Assembly (NCBI RefSeq): GCF_000001735.4
Contig: NC_003074.8
Coordinates: forward strand, 22,947,261 to 23,011,260
Direction: 5' to 3'
Origin: Arabidopsis thaliana
Lineage: Eukaryota; Streptophyta; Magnoliopsida; Brassicales; Brassicaceae
DNA length: 64,000 nt
Below are positions 36,450 through 48,574 of the stretch, in pieces. Both the position numbers and the translations under genes were made by a program. Position 1 is the first letter of the stretch, and every line of letters starts with the position of its first letter. The notes beneath the pieces were generated by a model. The model was not told the origin of the DNA and searched no databases. It saw only the letters and a list, made by a program, of their open reading frames with translations.

Positions 36450-37222
36450 CTAAGAAGCTTGACGTGTCGCAGAAGCTAAAGCTACCGCTTGTGCCCACAC
36501 TTTCAACCTCGCCTTGACCTCCTTTGGATCATCACCTAATTTAATAACATAAATTTATTCAGAGACAAATTCAAACATAAATAAAACATAAGTAAACATA
36601 TTTGACTATTACTTTACTTACCAGGACTGGAGATACGCCAGGTGGCGATGGGTGAGTCGCCGCCGCTACTAGTCTGAGTATCGAAATTCGACCCGGTTGT
36701 TGACACAGATATCCGACCCGGAACCGGAACCTCTAATTCGAACCCGAGATCTCTACAAGCTTTCACTTCTTGTAACCCCATCCTCAACGACCTATCTCCA
36801 CCTCTTGCTCTCGTCAACACCGTTAAGCCTTCTCTTCCACCGACGTCACACTCTCCGTTAACTCCCTTTTTCTTCTTTTCCCTCCTTTGCCTCCGTAAAC
36901 TACACTTACTGCCATTTTTGTTACTCTCATTCGCATCTAACTCGCCGGAAACTGTAAGTTTTCTTCTCCGGCGAGATGGAGTCACCGGAAGAGAGTAAAA
37001 CCCACGTGTCTCTTTGTCGGAATCTGACTCTCGAACGTTCTCTTTTCCTTCTCCATCATCGGAAACTTCCCCATCCGCCTCTGCTCCGTCGAAATTCTCC
37101 AGAGATGTGGAAACACACGAATCTGGTTGATTCTTCGTGGCTGCTTCGTCGTAAGCAGAGCTCGTACATATAGACAATCTCGACAAAGAAGAAACCATTA
37201 CTAAGCTCTCTTCGAACGCCAT
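36450..37222 (-). CDS. DUF1685 family protein
   Basis: Two exons (36450-36535 and 36622-37222) give 228 aa. The recognisable parts are the EVKACRDLGFEL segment and the conserved C-terminal signature WRISSPGDDPKEVKARLKVW, split by the intron at SSPG. The middle is basic (KCSLRRQRREKKKK, a possible nuclear localisation signal) and the N-terminus is acidic, Ser-rich and probably disordered. The biochemical role of this plant-specific family is not known to me. From memory At3g62070. Confidence 0.85.
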
Positions 37223-38784
37223 GAAAGAGAAGAAGAAGTAGGAAAGTGAAGAGACTGACGTTTGGAGTCTCCACTATATCGTTATAATGGTGAAACTTAA
37301 CTGAGTCAACTCGTGCTTTAACTCCCTTTGATCACTTTCATTTATACCCGAGTCTCGGGTTTTGTGCTATTTACGTTTTTAGCCCTCTTTTTGTTTGAAA
37401 ACAGCAATTTTTATTTCTACTTTAATCCTTTTTTGGGGGTAAATATCTAACTCACTTTGTTTGATTCTATCATTACTAAAATAGCTTCGGATTACTACTA
37501 ATCACTGCATTTATTTGAAAAACCTTGGTCGATTTTTTTACTATTTTCAATAGAAACGTTACTTTTTTCCCCTGGGTCCTACTTTAACGCGGAGATAGAA
37601 CGACTCTGGTTTTTTTTATTACAAAAAAAATCCACCGGAAAGTAGATTTAATTCTCATTAAATTCAATGTTAAAACAAGGTATTCACGTAGTTAGTGACC
37701 TTTTTTTCGCCATTGTCTTAATACGAGATTGATTATTCCTACAATTTCCAAATTTGTTGTCGCTCTCAAGCATTAAAAAGTGACACATGTTCACCCTTAT
37801 AACTTGTTTATAAACGCCATAGCCCATAATCCAATATGGGAAGCTTTAACTAATCGACCGTTTATTACATCACTAATCGCTAACATATTAAACCATATTT
37901 TATCCATTAACGCGGAATCGGCTAAGAGTTGAGACTGATAAACCAATTCAGGAACTTAAAAGTATTAGCCCACTTAATAAATGCCACCTATAATCTTGCT
38001 TCAACGACCAAAAATGGAGCTGGTTTGCTATAAATAATCAGTTTATCCTTTGAAAATGTAACTATGTAAGTTTGGCATTGATTCTGGATATACAATGCTA
38101 AACGCATTCTATAACTTATAGTATAGATAGACCATAAAGCTGGACTGAAACAGATATGGATATCAACATCTAATATGCAAAATCACGTGATATGCTATAA
38201 ATATCCCAGACCAGGATGAGTTAAAGCCGTTATAACGTCTCTATTTTGTGTAGATAAACATCTATATGTGTATGGAATTGGCTTGCCTCAGGTGTATTGT
38301 GTGGTGTTTATATATAAAACATATCATTATCGTAATTAATATTACGCATTTACTATAATCATGGACGGTCCTTCTTGTCTCCTTTGTGTCTTTTACACTT
38401 TTCTTATCTAGTTTCTCACTTTTTAAAAATTAATTTTAGCTTTTCATCACCCAACAAACAAAAAACAATTACTATTTTACTACTTGACTTTCCCATTTTC
38501 AATTGTTTTTTTCTTTCTAATTCATGAAAAAACTATCAACGTGTAACTTGCATTGGGTCATCTTATGGCCGGTCCCGTGGGACGTTTTACTTATCCTTAA
38601 GAACTAAGTTTTTAAAAATAAATTTGGTCGCTTTCTAGTTTAATTGAATAGTAAGTACACTGATTTTGTAAAATAAAACATTATTATAAGAGGTTGTTTA
38701 GGTACATTATTTGATGGTGGATTTGTTGTTAAAACCACCGGAGCGACGTTGACCCTGGGATCTTTTGAGTTTTGACCAGTCTCG

Positions 38785-38882
38785 TTTTGAGAGTCAAAGC
38801 CTAGTACACTCTAATTAATGGGCCGGGCCTAATTTTGAAAGTCAAAGCCTAGTACTCTCTAGTTAATGGGCCTGGCCGAATT
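38785..38882. repeat. Two-copy tandem repeat (period 48) with TGGGCC motifs
   Basis: The unit TTTTGA(G/A)AGTCAAAGCC, TAGTA, CTCTA(A/G)TTAATGGGCC occurs twice, with the GTCAAAGCCT block at 38793 and 38841. Each copy ends in a TGGGCC site II element (a TCP-factor type motif of housekeeping promoters). It lies 240-340 bp before the CHMP7-like start codon and is probably part of that promoter. Confidence 0.8.
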
Positions 38883-38930
38883 CTTAAAAACGTCATACAG
38901 TGCTAAATTTCATAGGACAAACGGCAGAGC

Positions 38931-39050
38931 ATGTCGAATCGAGAACATCTCCGAGACTTGGCTTATCTCTCCGACGATCTTCGTATAAAACTTAGTCCGG
39001 CGGGAAATCGACTTTCAAATTCGCAGGATTCTGTCGATATTCTTGTATAG
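38931..39050 (+). other. Candidate upstream ORF (39 aa) before the CHMP7-like gene
   Basis: ATG at 38931 opens a 39-codon frame (MSNREHLRDLAYLSDDLRIK...) closing at TAG 39048-39050, 72 bases before the main ATG at 39123. No in-frame stop interrupts it and its composition is coding-like. It is either a uORF in the leader or a chance frame, depending on the unknown transcription start. Confidence 0.45.
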
Positions 39051-39122
39051 TTGCGAGTCTACAAGATTCTTCTTCACCATCTCTGTTAATTTTTCCCTAA
39101 TTCTTTCATCTGAGTGAAGGAA

Positions 39123-41257
39123 ATGGATCCTGAAGCTGTGAAGGAGTTTATACGAAGGGAAGTTCCAGATTGGGACGATGAGGTGGTGGCGATGGCTAGA
39201 TTCAAGGCGTTTAGTGGTCAGAGGTCCGATTGGGAACTTAAATTTCAGTTTTGGCGTGATTTGATCATCAAGGTTTCGCGTCAGTTTGGGTTGTTCATCA
39301 TTGATCCTGTCCAGGTCTGGTCAATTGCTTTTGGTTCTAGATGAAATTAGTAACTAGTAGGAAGAACTGATTATGTAACGTTGATTTGTTCACTTGTTTC
39401 TAAAAGGTGAAGAAGGCGTGGTTTGATCGAGGAGGAATGACGCCTTTATGCATTGATGATGTTGTGGTGAGTTTCTGCTGCATTTAGTGGCCAAAGAGGA
39501 TTTATCTTCTTTAAGATCGATTATATAAGTGGCTCGTGTTTCCAGTTATTGATGCATAGTGAAGGTGATGTTGTGCGGATTAGTGATCTCGATGATCCCG
39601 GTAGTGGTCGTATTGCTCGTTTATTGAGGACAGTGAAGAACTTAATGGTTCAACAGCCAGTGAAGCAGGAAGAGATTCTGGAAAATACACTTGTTCTTGT
39701 TCCACTCTTGAAGGTGCTTCTGTTTGTTCTCACTTTTAACCATCTATATCTAGGAGAAGAATTCTCAGTTTATTATATAAGTATGTGGCTGATTGAAATA
39801 AGTCTATGTGATGTCTAGGAGAAGGCGGCTGACGTGGTGAAGATATTATCTGAGGGACACTGGACTTCTACTTGTGTTGTCACGCTGAAGAAGTTTCGGA
39901 ATTTGTGCAACGGTTCGAATGAGGCTTCAGCTGTTTTGAGTCACTTGTCAGGGTGTGGAAAAGCGCATAAAATCTCTATCAATCGGGGAGAACTGATTGA
40001 GGTTTGGTTATTTATCCATCTTTTTTTGGTCTTGTCTCAGCTCTCTGATGGAGAGATTTGTTAGTCTGTTAGTATATCTGGTCAATAAATGCATGTAAAA
40101 ATATCTTGCTTGAATTTTGATAAGCACTCAAAATTCCAGTGAAAAATAAAAAGAAAGAGGCCAATTTGACAAATTTAGAAAGTTAGACTCAGTTCAGGCC
40201 ATGACCTATGCATAGTGTCCGAATCCTACATACTTTGCTTTACAGGGTGTTAAGGTGTCCTTTTCACAAACAGCACTTCCCGGTATCTCAACTTTAGACT
40301 GTGATATTCTGCACTTGCTAAGGACTACAGAAAAGCTCCAAGATCAACTTGAAGTGATGGACCAACGTTGTGAAAAGTAACACCTTCTGATTCTTGATCT
40401 GTATCCAAATGGTTCAATTTTCTCGTACATGGATCATAGCCTTGAAAAATATAACTTGGCTTATCTTTTTTGTAAATGGTTAAATAGATTGACTTCAAGT
40501 GTTTTTAAACGTTCTTTTCCCTTTTGTAGGTCAAAGAAATCAGCGCTGGCATCTCTAAAGTCTGGACACAGGAAAGTTGCTCTAAGGCATGCAAGGGAAT
40601 TGAAGGTGGTGACTGAGAGCAGAGAAAAATGCACGTCACTTCTGAACAGAGTAGAAGAAGTGTTGAACACTATAGCGGATTCCGAATCTACGAAAATGGT
40701 ACTTCAAACACTGAGAAACCCCATAGGTCGAACGACCATGTTTGGGTCTATGTAATAGTATCAATTATGGATTTTAGAAGTATCTATGTGTGTTTGGCAG
40801 GTCTCAGAAGCAATTAAAACTGGAGCTAGGGTTATGAAGGACATCAAGATCAGTGCAGATGATGTTCATGACTATCTAGAAGAACTTGAGGAAACTATTG
40901 AATCACAGAAGCAAGTCGAAAAAGCTCTCGGTAAGTGGTGTTTTGTCGTTTAAACATACATACACGATTACTTCATCAACTTTTGTGTTTAGCTAGATTT
41001 TTTCTGTTAATGCGGCAGAATCAGCTCCATATCCAGATATTGATGATGAAGATATCGAAGAAGAATTACTGGAACTAGAGATGGACCTTGAAAGTGAAAG
41101 TTCTCAGGTCCTACCAGCGACTTCAGATACTGCAGATTCACTGACTGAGATGTTCTCAGAGCTTAAACTTGGCAAGACGAAACAAACATTGGAAGAGCAA
41201 GCTACTGAGCCAGCTCAGATGAAAGATAGCGGAAAAAAGATTCTTGAAGCAGCATAG
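39123..41257 (+). CDS. SNF7 family protein, CHMP7-like ESCRT-III subunit
   Basis: Eight exons (39123-39314, 39407-39466, 39546-39713, 39819-40001, 40246-40376, 40530-40698, 40801-40930, 41019-41257) give 423 aa. The N-terminal half (MDPEAVKEFIRREVPDWDDE... VKKAWFDRGGMTPLCIDDVV) resembles the winged-helix region of CHMP7. The C-terminal half (from about residue 220) is a Snf7 helical core, then an acidic DDEDIEEELLELEMDLE stretch. It lacks a long basic N-terminus, unlike core CHMP4. CHMP7 acts with LEM2 at the nuclear envelope in animals; a plant role in nuclear envelope or endosomal remodelling is inferred. The annotated start is the ATG at 39123. It converges with PIF6. From memory At3g62080. 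Confidence 0.9.
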
Positions 41258-41836
41258 CTGAACAATGCATCTTCATTGCGGTGCGATCTCTTCTCTTCCT
41301 GTTGTTCTTAGTGAAGAAATACACTCAGTATCATATAAATAGAATAGAACCGGGTAAAGTGAGTTGAGTATTTGTATGCTATGCCTCTTGTTTGGATTCT
41401 AGAAACAATAGCTTCACTCCATTGTATAAAGTCAGCAGCTTGTTTCATAAACAGAGAGGAACGTCGAGTTATGATTTTTATCACTCCGATAGTGTTCGAT
41501 AATTTATTAATGTTTCTAACATGCAGTCTTATTCATTCGAAGGAAACTAGTACTCGTGATTATTATTGTTATTATTATAGCTCCTTTCCTATATCTATAT
41601 GTTACATGAACTAGAAAAGCCGGCACTAAAAAAGAGAACCTTGAGGAGATCCTTCCATGGTAGTTGTTCTGATGTCGTTGTAGTGCTTTTGTGGATCTGT
41701 ATGGTTCACCTTGAGATGGCTCTAGTGTTCTCACGACTAACTCATGAAGAAGAAGACCGTGAATCCGCAGGTAACAATCATCACTGTTTACTTCATCTGC
41801 TCACGGGTTTCCAGATTTTTACCAGGGAGAATTCCT
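41258..41836. other. 3' regions of the CHMP7-like and PIF6 genes
   Basis: Convergent 3' UTR space. Open frames at 41372-41847 on either strand have no domain and are judged spurious. Confidence 0.5.
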
Positions 41837-43286
41837 TCATCTGTTAGTTTTCCTTGATTTCTTGTGTAAGGTTGCACCATCTAAATTTGACAAAGAGTTG
41901 GGATTTGGTATTTGGTTAGGGAAAGCAGCGCACGATGGAGGGACAGATTGTGGGGAACAATTTTCCGTTGGAATGAAAGGTGCAGAGTTTTGCATTGGCA
42001 TTAGTCCAGGATGGTTAAGAAACCTTAGCATATCTGCTGAATCATTAATCCCAGGCAAGCCAGCTCCTAGAACATGTGCAGGCAGAAACTGTTGTTCGCC
42101 CATTTGCATTCCCACACCCATTGCTAGACCCATCTGAGAGTAGTTCGGCCCCAAAGGCATCATCATTGATGGTGTAACAAATCTGTTACCCATCGTCATC
42201 ATCTACCATCCAACATTTATACAGGTTAGGACAAAGAATCTTTAGATTGAATCTGTTTTTGATGTGAAAAAGTGTTTGAAGTATTTGTTTATTATACCTG
42301 AACTTGAAGTTGAAGGTTTGTCATATAATTGATTGCTTCATCCAACATCGATTCGTTGTCGTCCTATGGACAATATTGAGTATTTAGGGAAATGTAAGTA
42401 TAGACTCTTTAAAAAGCTTTTGATCTCTTTCGAAATAAATGAAAAAGTTGGTTCTTATGATAAACCTTGTGAGAGTTAGGTAGTAGATTTTGCAAAGTAC
42501 GCATTTTCTTGTTGATATCATTTCTTTGATTCTGTGTTGCACAATACCATTATACCGTTGTATCAGATTCAGTGTTCACTATGCTTTGTATCTTAAAGAG
42601 ATTACTTACTCTCTCAGGTGAATTATACGCTTCTGCATTTCGTTTTCTTTTGACCAAAGCTTTTCTTGTTCTTGCAGGAACTTGTGGCCTCGCATCATCT
42701 GACTCGTCATCTAGACTCTGCGTTGAGACAAAACCTGTCTTCAGACAAGAACCTAACAAGATAGACCAAACCAAAAAAATTGTGAATCAATCCCTCTTAC
42801 ACTGCTTAGATACATCGATCCTTCACTGTCTTCAGTGAAACCTACGGAGGAAGTGTCAAAGCCCAATTTGAACGACCTATCAGCAACCACGGATTGCTCA
42901 TCAGGAGGTATAAACTTGATCTTCTTTCGGTTATGATAATCAACCATCATCCTCTTTGATGAAGAAGCTTTCAAAGTCTCAGAATCGTCAACATGTTTAT
43001 TGCTTTCCAACATGTTTGTTTCATGGGCAGCAGCAACATGACTTTGTGGAACAACCTGCGTGTCCCCGAGATTTGTGATGGCACCACCACCACCATGGAT
43101 GATACTCTTCATGAAATCCTCGTTATACTCTGCCTCATACAAATCCATGATCGATTTGGTACGTTGATTATGCAGAGAAACGTTGGATCTTTGGCCCTTT
43201 GCAAGAATCTGGCCATTCTCAAACACAAGCTCCATATACTCTTGATCGCTTAACCTGCAACAATAATCGGTTGGTAAGAACATCAT
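41837..43286 (-). CDS. PIF6: PHYTOCHROME-INTERACTING FACTOR 6 (PIL2), bHLH protein
   Basis: Five exons (41837-42202, 42298-42363, 42466-42531, 42610-42717, 42801-43286) give 363 aa. The N-terminal active-phyB-binding motif is intact as ELVFENGQI, keeping the Glu, Leu, Gly and Gln positions. The bHLH is split over exons 2-5. Its basic part reads SPERNQRNDINKK where typical PIFs have SERRRRDRINER, so two or more arginines that contact DNA are missing. Helix 2 (SMLDEAINYMTNLQLQVQMM) is normal. PIF6 is a nuclear light-signalling factor linked to seed dormancy, and is known to be alternatively spliced. The start is the first of two adjacent ATGs. A 48-bp palindrome lies 14 bases upstream of it. 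G-boxes upstream could allow feedback by PIFs. Confidence 0.93.
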
Positions 43287-43299
43287 CGTCTGCACACAA

Positions 43300-43300
<1 letters not shown>

Positions 43301-43348
<48 letters not shown>
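43301..43348. repeat. Perfect 48-bp palindrome (CA)4(TA)16(TG)4
   Basis: CACACACA at 43301-43308, sixteen TA units at 43309-43340 and TGTGTGTG at 43341-43348 form an exact self-complementary sequence. It ends 14 bases before the PIF6 ATG on the minus strand. If transcribed it would fold as one long AU/GC hairpin in the leader. If not, its TA core would sit in the promoter. Confidence 0.85.
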
Positions 43349-43929
43349 AAACAGGGAAACAAGATTGAAGAACTTAATTTGGTCTGAAGGTGGATGATGG
43401 GGAAGTCATATTTTGTTGTCTTGTTGAATGTTCCAAAAGTTATTTCTTCAGTGGAAGTAAGTGAAAGCTAATCTTTCTTTTGTTGATCAACTTCAGACTC
43501 TTTTGCTCTTATTTTATATTTCGCTTTTCTTTCCTTTTCATTTTTTTGGTATTATTATCTCTTTCACCTGTTTTTAATTATTTTTTCAGGTGCAATGAAT
43601 TTCCTGTTGTACAGTACCACTGTTTATATAAGTCGAATCTTAGCATCTTTGAGATTTTTTTTTTGATACTTTATTGTGCCTTTATAAATTATAAAAAGAT
43701 TATTTAAATGCAAGGGATGTCGTTTCCAAAAACGAAATCACATAAAATACAAATAGAAAGGACTTAAAAATATAATAATAGACATCCGTCAGAATATCAG
43801 ATTGCCACAACATAGACAAATATCTTTTGTAAACATCAGTGAAACAACAAATCTCTGTTTCACAAACCGATAGTACGACAAAAAAAAAAGTGTTGGGGAG
43901 GAGAGAGAGAGAGAACGGGCCAAAAAGCC

Positions 43930-44107
43930 CACGTGGTTGTGGGAAGAACATTCACAGTACAAGAACAATAAGGAATGGGCTGGGCCCACAAAAAATATTG
44001 ATAGGACCTACAAGGTGTTTGGCAGCATTCTCTTGAAAGGAAAAAGTAGACCAAACAATGGAAGAAGTAAAAAAAGCAGAGCGTGAAGTTCACGTGAAAG
44101 CCACGTG
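43930..44107. promoter_or_regulatory. G-box cluster upstream of PIF6
   Basis: CACGTG occurs at 43930-43935, 44091-44096 and 44102-44107, the last two only 11 bases apart. They lie 640-820 bp upstream of the PIF6 start codon. G-boxes are the PIF and bZIP (HY5, ABI5) binding core; the regulator here is inferred. Confidence 0.6.
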
Positions 44108-46936
44108 ATTCAATGTACCTTTGTGTTTTTTTTTTTGGGGGTACCCGTATGCAGTGTATTAGACACTTGTCCTCACTACTCTTCCATAACAAATGACTCA
44201 CTCATGCATCCTTTTATTTTATTTTATTTTTCTATTCTATAATATTTGGTGTCCGACCAATAATATAACTTAGCCGGTTACACCAAATGATTCAGAAAAA
44301 TAGTTTTCAATGTTTTGATATTTACAAGTAGGGATCTCTAGCTATTATACTATTTCAGGGTAACATTGTCGTTTGAAATATTAAACCAAGTAAAATAACA
44401 TTGCACAGTAAAACATTTTGATCTAACATATTACATATACAAATACAAATTTATTGGGCCAAGAGGTTATAAGGCTTTAACCTTGTCATCACGAAAAAAG
44501 GAAAGAGATAGAGCCTAAAACTATGCATCGGCACAAGGGCAAATCAAATGTCATTTGGAAGGGAAATGACGTCATATAGAATCTTAAAAGAGAACATAAT
44601 GTCACACACCCACACGTATCATTATCATGTTTTAAGATTCGGTAATTATTATTATTAAAGACAAAAAAAAAACAAATCAATCACGGGGTTAGCGCGTAAT
44701 CTAACCCAAATTATTGAAATAAAATATAGTATCAATAGGTCTATTCTAAAAGGCACGAACGAAACCTCAAATAGTAGTAACACGCACGTATCTTGCTTTA
44801 TCGAGTTTTCATGCATTCATATTCATTAATGTATTAAGCTTCAGCAAACTTACATTTATATATTAAATACATGAAAAGAACATCACTAATACCTCACAAG
44901 ATTGCCCTCCTAGTCCTAGACTACTTTAGACTTTAGAGACCATATCTAAATCTTCCTCTATTTTGTAAACTTTGGATTTGATTCAAGAAAACATGTTTTC
45001 ACTCCGTTTTAAGGGGCAATCGATACTATACATAACCTTTTTTTTGCAGCTAGTCACTGTAGACACAACTTTTCTAAATAGAGTCATAGATGAAAATCCA
45101 ATAAGTATTCTTTCTAAAACTTAATTACACATTATTGGGACTTTTAAAGTTTATGGACCTCAACATTATAATTTTTGATTAAATGACTTAAATTAAAGTA
45201 GACATAAAACTAACAAATATCAACTATATTTCGAAGTTAGTGATACTTTTCCCATAAATAGTATACACTGACTTTTTTCGTAAAACATGTTAAATATATA
45301 CATTCAATCATATATATATTTATCATACTAACAGAAGAAATCTACATTATTGTAAAGGACTGGGAGAAATAATTTTCTAAGAACAAGAGCAACACATATT
45401 TCTTTATGATGAAATGAAATCACTCGTAAAGAAACGGGAGTAGCTTTGAAGTCATTTATCACTTGTACGTCAAACAGAAGATTAGAAGGTGAATCACTGC
45501 ATTTTATGGTTTGGTTTATGATAAAGACGGTTTTTTAATTTTTAAACCGCTATGTTTTTTGTTGGTTGGTTTCGAAGCCAAAAATATATCAGAGTGGTGG
45601 TCAAAAACCTCTAATTTTGAAGATATAATAATTGGTTTATGTCAAAAAGAGATATAATAATTGGTCTTGCATGTTGGTATGGTCAACTTTGTGACTAAAA
45701 AAAAGAAAGAGCCTAAAACGAGAAAATGGAATGAGTTGGCCAACAAGAGAGGCTACAAAAGAGTCACGAGACATGCAATCATCCGGATTTGAAGCCAGCC
45801 CATGTTTTTACTGACAAGCAAACACATTGCAGTAAAGTCGAGTTATCATAATTTATGATAAACATAAAGTAAATTATGAGTAGTATTTTTTTTCTTTCAA
45901 AAAGAAGCAAAACTCTCTTACAACTTAATGATTTGTAAAAGGACGAGACATTATCATTAAATCTTGAAACTAAAAAACTATGAGTGCCTTGAAAATCTGA
46001 GAATCACTGTTTTTCTTTTGAATTTCATTTCTATGTACATATGGTGAAATCTCAATTCTCCAATTTTCTTTTAGTATTGTTTTTATACTTTCACAAATAG
46101 GATTTAATTTACTTAGAATTGACTCTATTTTTTTCTTGTTTTTACTATCTATGTTCGCTTTCCAGAATTTTATACGTTATTCAAAGAAAATACTTGACCA
46201 AATACATGTAATAACATATTGGTTATCTAGAAACAAAAGACGAGTACAAGATACAAAAAAAAAAAACAAAGGGGACAAAGAATGGTGTGGAGAAAAAAGT
46301 TTGAAGAAGAAAGAAAAAAAAGTGAGGAAATTGTGATGATAATGGTAGGGGTGGTGGGGAACATATCTCTTCTTTATCAGTTTCCCTTTTTTTTTTTCTC
46401 TCTCAAAAATCATGTTTGGAGTTTCTTTTGGTTCAAGCTAAATCTTTTTCTCTTCTTCTTTCTAATAGTATCTATTTGTTTCTTCAAACCAAACGATATC
46501 TACGCAATACATGTCGGTTATTGTGATAACGACATTGTTTGGATGTTTCGGGTTCAAAAGATTTGTATGAATGTGTATACTATATATGTTTTTGGCTCAA
46601 TGATAAAGACACTTGATAAGAGATTCAGGATCGTTTCAAATTATTTTAAAAAACTATATATAATATGAAAAACACTTTAATACTTAAGAATACTATTTGT
46701 AATCCGTAAAACTTTAAGTTCTAAAACCATTAATTAAAAATAAGAAACAAGTTACGTTGTACATATAAACTAAAAGACGGAATGGAATATGATTTGATTG
46801 TAAAAATAACTTTGGACAAAATCTTCCAATTATAAAAGAGAGAACAAAGAGTTCTAATCATATTGATTGGTAGGTCATGAAGAAGCTTAAGGAGTGATTG
46901 TAGAAGAGTGGAAGTGGAGGCGACAAAGTGAGGAGA

Positions 46937-46956
46937 CACGTGGAAAAAGGCACGTG
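46937..46956. promoter_or_regulatory. Paired G-boxes in the distal IAA30 upstream region
   Basis: Two CACGTG cores at 46937-46942 and 46951-46956 are 14 bases apart, in the context ACACGTGG and GCACGTGACGTGG, which resembles ABA-response elements. A TGTCTC core lies 40 bp further on. They are about 1.6 kb from the IAA30 start. Confidence 0.5.
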
Positions 46957-48574
46957 ACGTGGGGAACGTGAAATGTTGTCGATAGTGTTTACTGTCTCGT
47001 GCTTGCAAAACTATATGTATGTTTTGGAGTGTGAGAATTGTGACGTATCCTCAGTCCTTAGTCCATAGGCGAAGCATCTCTCATTAGCTCCTCTCTTTAA
47101 GGTTACGCATTCATTACTCATGCTTCCCTTCTCTCATTTTCTTTCTTTTTCTATATTCCCCTCTATTTGTTTCTTCGCTTCTAATTTATTACATGTAACG
47201 TACAAAACCAAGAAGCATGCACTTTTTTCTGGTGACCAAAGTTTAATATATCAACCGAATTGACTATACCACATACATGTTTCTATCTAAATCCAATGAA
47301 TATTACACAAATAGAATCTTGGTGTGCCAACCAAAGAGAAGCATTTATTAAAGTCACTATTTTGAATACTAACGACGGATAAGACTAAGATCACCAATAT
47401 GATGTGTTTTGGTCTCTGCCATGAAAAGATACAGAAATTCTGATTAAGATTTGTGGGAGATTAGCACCACTTGATTCACTTTGATTGCTACACATAAAAG
47501 GTTGGTAAATTGGTTTAGTATTGGAAAAATATAGTAGTGGTTGGACTTGACTATAGATGCTTCATGATAAGATAAATTAAAAGGAACAATCAAATTAGTA
47601 GAGGAGTGTAATTACTAACAGCGACGTGGATTAAAATCATGGAAAGCTCAAACTCTTGTCATGCTTAGATACAATGGAGTCCACGTAGACTATTTTCAAT
47701 ATTTTTTGTCATAATTAAAGAACATTATTAGAGAGTTAATGACGTACATGAGACGTGTTTAGCAGTTGATATTCAATTTAAAAAACATTTTGACATACTT
47801 TAATGCTAAAACAAAAACATTTTTTTTGCTTAAAGTGTCTCGCGGTTATAAAAAAAACCTTAATTATGGAAGTGTTGTTTGTCGAACCCACGAATGCATC
47901 AATGCGCGTCACGATAGTCTCATGCATTGAACTTGATTTTACTAAGACGGATAATGAAGTAAACTATGTATTGTACATTGGTCTACATTTATTTAAGAAA
48001 ACATGTTCTTATCCGGTTTAGAACTATCTTGTCTACGTTCATATGATTCCTTAAATCTAAGCCTAAACTTTTTAAACTAAATCAGTCACAGTTTCTTATT
48101 CATTTATAGTGTTTTAACAAAATAATTCAGTTAATTCTAAAATCCAACCCTAATTATTTTATAAGAAATCAAACAATCTTTTTTCTTTTTTTTTTTGTTA
48201 AACGAAAGGTAGTACTAGGAGTCGAGTATATTTACATTGAAACAAACAAAATTTAATTAGAACACACCCAGCAAAAAAATCCGAGCACAAAGTCAAAACC
48301 AACACTTTGACCAAGTGTCTGCATGACACGTGTATTTGTCTGCTACATGGACAACATCTTTAACAACACTGTCTCATCATTCCACCATTTTCTTTAATTA
48401 AAAAAAAAACATATCAGAAAGACCATTCCAATATTATTACTTCTTCCTTTTAAGCTCTAACAATTAAATAAAAATTTCCATTCTCTATATATAATACACA
48501 CACGTTCAAATCATTAATCACCTGTTTTAGATAAAATCATAGAGAGAGAGAAATAGTAAAAGAAATAAAAAAAA

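Larger units (their letters stand above)
37223..39122. other. Divergent promoter region of the DUF1685 and CHMP7-like genes
   Basis: AT-rich for most of its length. Features near the right end are a 48-bp tandem duplication with GGGCC motifs (38785-38882) and a 39-codon upstream ORF (38931-39050). Nothing coding is seen in 37300-38700. Confidence 0.55.
43349..48574. other. Large divergent intergenic region between PIF6 and IAA30
   Basis: Over 5 kb with no supported gene. All open frames (for example 46282-46668 and the minus-strand 43860-44201) are low-complexity, hydrophobic AT-driven translations without domains. The region contains six CACGTG G-box cores and several TGTCTC auxin-response-like cores (46993, 47836, 48370). 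A TATA-like TCTATATATAATAC at about 48483-48496 suits the IAA30 transcript, whose ATG is at 48575. Confidence 0.55.

Noticed and set aside
36976..37274. Plus- and minus-strand frames over the DUF1685 exon
   Set aside because: Shadows of the real exon in other frames.
43860..44201. 113-aa minus-strand frame upstream of PIF6
   Set aside because: Low-complexity hydrophobic translation that overlaps the G-box cluster; no coding signs.
46282..46668. 128-aa frame in the PIF6-IAA30 interval
   Set aside because: Phe/Ile/Lys-rich translation of AT-rich DNA with no recognisable domain.
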